A stretch of DNA of 64,000 bases from an uncultured Lachnospiraceae bacterium (lineage in GTDB: Bacteria; Bacillota; Clostridia; Lachnospirales; Lachnospiraceae), in the NCBI GenBank assembly GCA_902781455.1, contig CACZJF010000001.1:1-64000 (forward strand), written 5' to 3'. Positions 62,288 to 64,000 of this stretch are shown one piece after another. How positions within the stretch are numbered: position 1 is the stretch's first letter; every line of letters begins with the position of its first letter. Made by a program: the position numbers and the translations under genes. The notes under the pieces are model-generated. The model had not been told where the DNA came from. It did not search any database and worked only from the letters and a program-made list of their open reading frames with translations.

Positions 62288-63484
62288 ATGGATAAAGGAT
62301 TACAGGCTTTTATTGACAAACTGGACACGCTGAAGTTCAGTGACATGTATGAGAATGATTTCTTCTTTACCTGGGATAAGACAGATGATGAGATCATGGC
62401 ACTGTTTACCGTGGCGGACGCGCTCAGGTATCTGAGAGAGCGGAATATCTCCACGAAGATCTTTGACTCCGGGCTGGGAATTTCCCTGTTCCGCGATAAT
62501 TCCACAAGAACCAGATTCTCTTTCGGCTCCGCCTGCAATCTGCTCGGCCTTGAGGTGCAGGACCTGGACGAGAAGAAGAGCCAGATCGCGCATGGCGAGA
62601 CGGTGAGAGAGACCGCGAACATGGTCTCCTTCATGGCAGACGTCATCGGTATCCGCGATGACATGTATATCGGTAAGGGCCACACCTATCAGAAGACCGT
62701 GGTTGACGCGGTGACGCAGGGATACAAGGACGGTATCCTGGAGCAGAAGCCGACACTTGTCAACCTGCAGTGCGATGTCGACCATCCGACCCAGTGTCTG
62801 GCCGATATGGAGGAGATCATCCACTACTTCGGCGGTGTTGAGAACCTGAAGGGCAAGAAGCTTGCCATGACATGGGCCTATTCTCCCAGCTACGGAAAGC
62901 CGCTGTCCGTTCCGCAGGGCGTGATCGGCCTGATGACACGGTTCGGCATGGATGTCGTTCTGGCCCATCCGGAAGGCTATGATGTCTTCCCGGAATGCGA
63001 AGAGGTTGCGCGCAAGAATGCGGCAAAGAGCGGCGGAAGCTTCACGAAGGTCAACAGCATGGCCGAGGCATTCAAGGACGCGGATATCGTCTATCCCAAG
63101 AGCTGGGCTCCGTTCGCGGCCATGGAGAAGAGAACCGATCTCTACGGCAAGGGCGATTTCGACGGAATCGACGCGCTGGAGAAAGAACTACTTCAGCAGA
63201 ACGCGCAGCATAAGGACTGGACCTGCAGTGAAGAGCTCATGAAGACCACGAAGGATGGCAAGGCGCTCTATCTGCACTGCCTGCCGGCCGATATCACGGG
63301 TGTGTCCTGCGAAGCCGGTGAAGTTGATGCTTCTGTCTTTGAGCGGTACATCGATCCGCTGTACAAGGAGGCTTCCTATAAGCCTTACGTCATCGCGGCG
63401 ATGATCTTCCTGGCAAAGTGCAAGGATCCGCAGGCGACTCTGAAGAGAATTGCCCAGAGAAACCAGCCGAGGCTTTTCCAGTAA
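62288..63484 (+). CDS. ygeW: YgeW-type carbamoyltransferase
   Basis: A 398-residue aspartate/ornithine carbamoyltransferase-fold enzyme of unsettled substrate. The carbamoyl-phosphate motif is STRTR (near residue 75), and HCLPAD (near 336) is the second signature. ATG 62288 has AAAGG upstream, and the 13-residue in-frame extension has no homology. In reverse it would release carbamoyl phosphate, which the carbamate kinase encoded next uses to make ATP. A 15 bp stem hairpin separates the two genes. Confidence 0.93.
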   Translation: MDKGLQAFIDKLDTLKFSDMYENDFFFTWDKTDDEIMALFTVADALRYLRERNISTKIFDSGLGISLFRDNSTRTRFSFGSACNLLGLEVQDLDEKKSQIAHGETVRETANMVSFMADVIGIRDDMYIGKGHTYQKTVVDAVTQGYKDGILEQKPTLVNLQCDVDHPTQCLADMEEIIHYFGGVENLKGKKLAMTWAYSPSYGKPLSVPQGVIGLMTRFGMDVVLAHPEGYDVFPECEEVARKNAAKSGGSFTKVNSMAEAFKDADIVYPKSWAPFAAMEKRTDLYGKGDFDGIDALEKELLQQNAQHKDWTCSEELMKTTKDGKALYLHCLPADITGVSCEAGEVDASVFERYIDPLYKEASYKPYVIAAMIFLAKCKDPQATLKRIAQRNQPRLFQ

Positions 63485-63490
63485 TCAGCC

Positions 63491-63524
63491 GGAACGCATA
63501 AAGCAGGCATGCTTTATGCGTTCC
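63491..63524 (+). terminator. Perfect 15 bp stem hairpin between ygeW and arcC
   Basis: GGAACGCATAAAGCA pairs exactly with TGCTTTATGCGTTCC around a GGCA loop, 6 nt after the ygeW stop. Only a short TTCTC follows, so it may be a leaky terminator or mRNA-protecting element. Confidence 0.7.
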
Positions 63525-63573
63525 TTCTCATGAGATCCCGGACAGGATTTCATGCTGCGACAAGGAGGTGTCT

Positions 63574-64000
63574 ATGGCACACAGAGTAGTAATTGCATTG
63601 GGCGGCAATGCGCTTGGCAAGAACCTTCCGGAACAGATGGAGGCAACACGGGAAACCGCGCAGGCCATCACGGATCTGATCGAGGAAGGCTATGAGGTTG
63701 TGATCGCGCATGGAAACGGGCCGCAGGTCGGCATGATCCAGAACGCGATGAGCGAACTGGTCCGCTCTGATCCGCAGAATTATGTGACGGTTCCGCTGTC
63801 TGTCTGTGTCGCGATGAGCCAGGGCTACATCGGCTATGATCTTCAGAATGCCATGCGGGAAGAGATGCTGGACCGCGGAATCGATGTCGGCGTCGCGACG
63901 GTGCTCACGCAGGTCGAGGTAGATCCGGAGGATCCGGCTTTCCTCCATCCGACCAAGCCCATCGGTCCTTTCATGACAAAAGAAGAGGCAGACAAGCTTG
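63574..64000 (+). CDS. arcC: Carbamate kinase (partial; runs off the window)
   Basis: The first 142 residues are present. They carry the nucleotide/carbamate loops ALGGNALG and HGNGPQVG and the VPLSVCVAMSQG segment, the usual start of ArcC. It makes ATP and carbamate from carbamoyl phosphate and ADP. AAGGAGG lies 5 nt before the ATG. The C-terminal half is outside the window. Confidence 0.95.
   Translation, partial: MAHRVVIALGGNALGKNLPEQMEATRETAQAITDLIEEGYEVVIAHGNGPQVGMIQNAMSELVRSDPQNYVTVPLSVCVAMSQGYIGYDLQNAMREEMLDRGIDVGVATVLTQVEVDPEDPAFLHPTKPIGPFMTKEEADKL

Overview
The window looks like a chromosomal segment of an anaerobic Clostridia, most likely Lachnospiraceae. The pointers are roughly 55% G+C, AGGAGG-type ribosome binding sites on nearly every gene, a PolC-type DNA polymerase III, SpaA/Cna-B surface pilins with sortase signals, a giant double-BadF acyl-CoA dehydratase activase and a gut-type purine/urate degradation cluster. 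I see no rRNA, tRNA, IS element, prophage or CRISPR array. The organism assignment is an inference from gene content.

Layout. (1) 1-11.7 kb: a hairpin-rich leader with a 2 x 54 bp repeat, an LPSTG shaft-type pilin, and one unbroken 9.6 kb reading frame that reads like several surface proteins joined in frame. (2) 11.8-16.7 kb: a complete branched-chain amino acid ABC importer (liv genes) ending in a strong terminator. (3) 16.7-18.1 kb, minus strand: pyrB-pyrI. (4) 18.3-25.4 kb: a HicB-like protein, pheA, and a polyphosphate group (DUF815 AAA ATPase, Ppx/GppA-like protein, Ppk1 with a Lys/Ala-rich tail). (5) 25.4-32.2 kb: ispG, polC, a YqeG-type HAD phosphatase and aroK, tightly packed. (6) 32.2-35.5 kb: an MBOAT/SGNH pair for surface O-acylation and efp. 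(7) 35.5-39.8 kb, minus strand: the 1416-residue activase, divergent from tgt and yajC. (8) 41.8-48.3 kb: an Lrp regulator divergent from leuB-ilvD-ilvB, then serA. (9) 48.4-50.8 kb: a GlgB homologue whose catalytic residues are replaced. (10) 51-64 kb: a YheO-type regulator divergent from ssnA-ygfK-xdh-ygeX-ygeY-ygeW-arcC; arcC runs off the end.

How the parts work together. The last 13 kb is a catabolic module. The molybdenum hydroxylase and YgfK handle purine redox chemistry. SsnA, YgeY and YgeX process opened-ring and diaminopropionate-type intermediates. YgeW and carbamate kinase would recover ATP from a carbamoyl group. The liv importer, the Lrp regulator and leuB-ilvD-ilvB form a branched-chain amino acid theme.

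The most unusual signals are these: the 3207-residue surface ORF, with an internal sortase motif and internal signal peptides (a possible surface polyprotein); the GlgB pseudoenzyme with five active-site substitutions and a basic tail; the matching basic tail on Ppk1; a Ppx-like protein that lacks expected Asp residues; and a recurring habit of short tandem duplications at gene ends and in leaders (54 bp x2, 38 bp x2, 36 bp x3, 24 bp x2.5).
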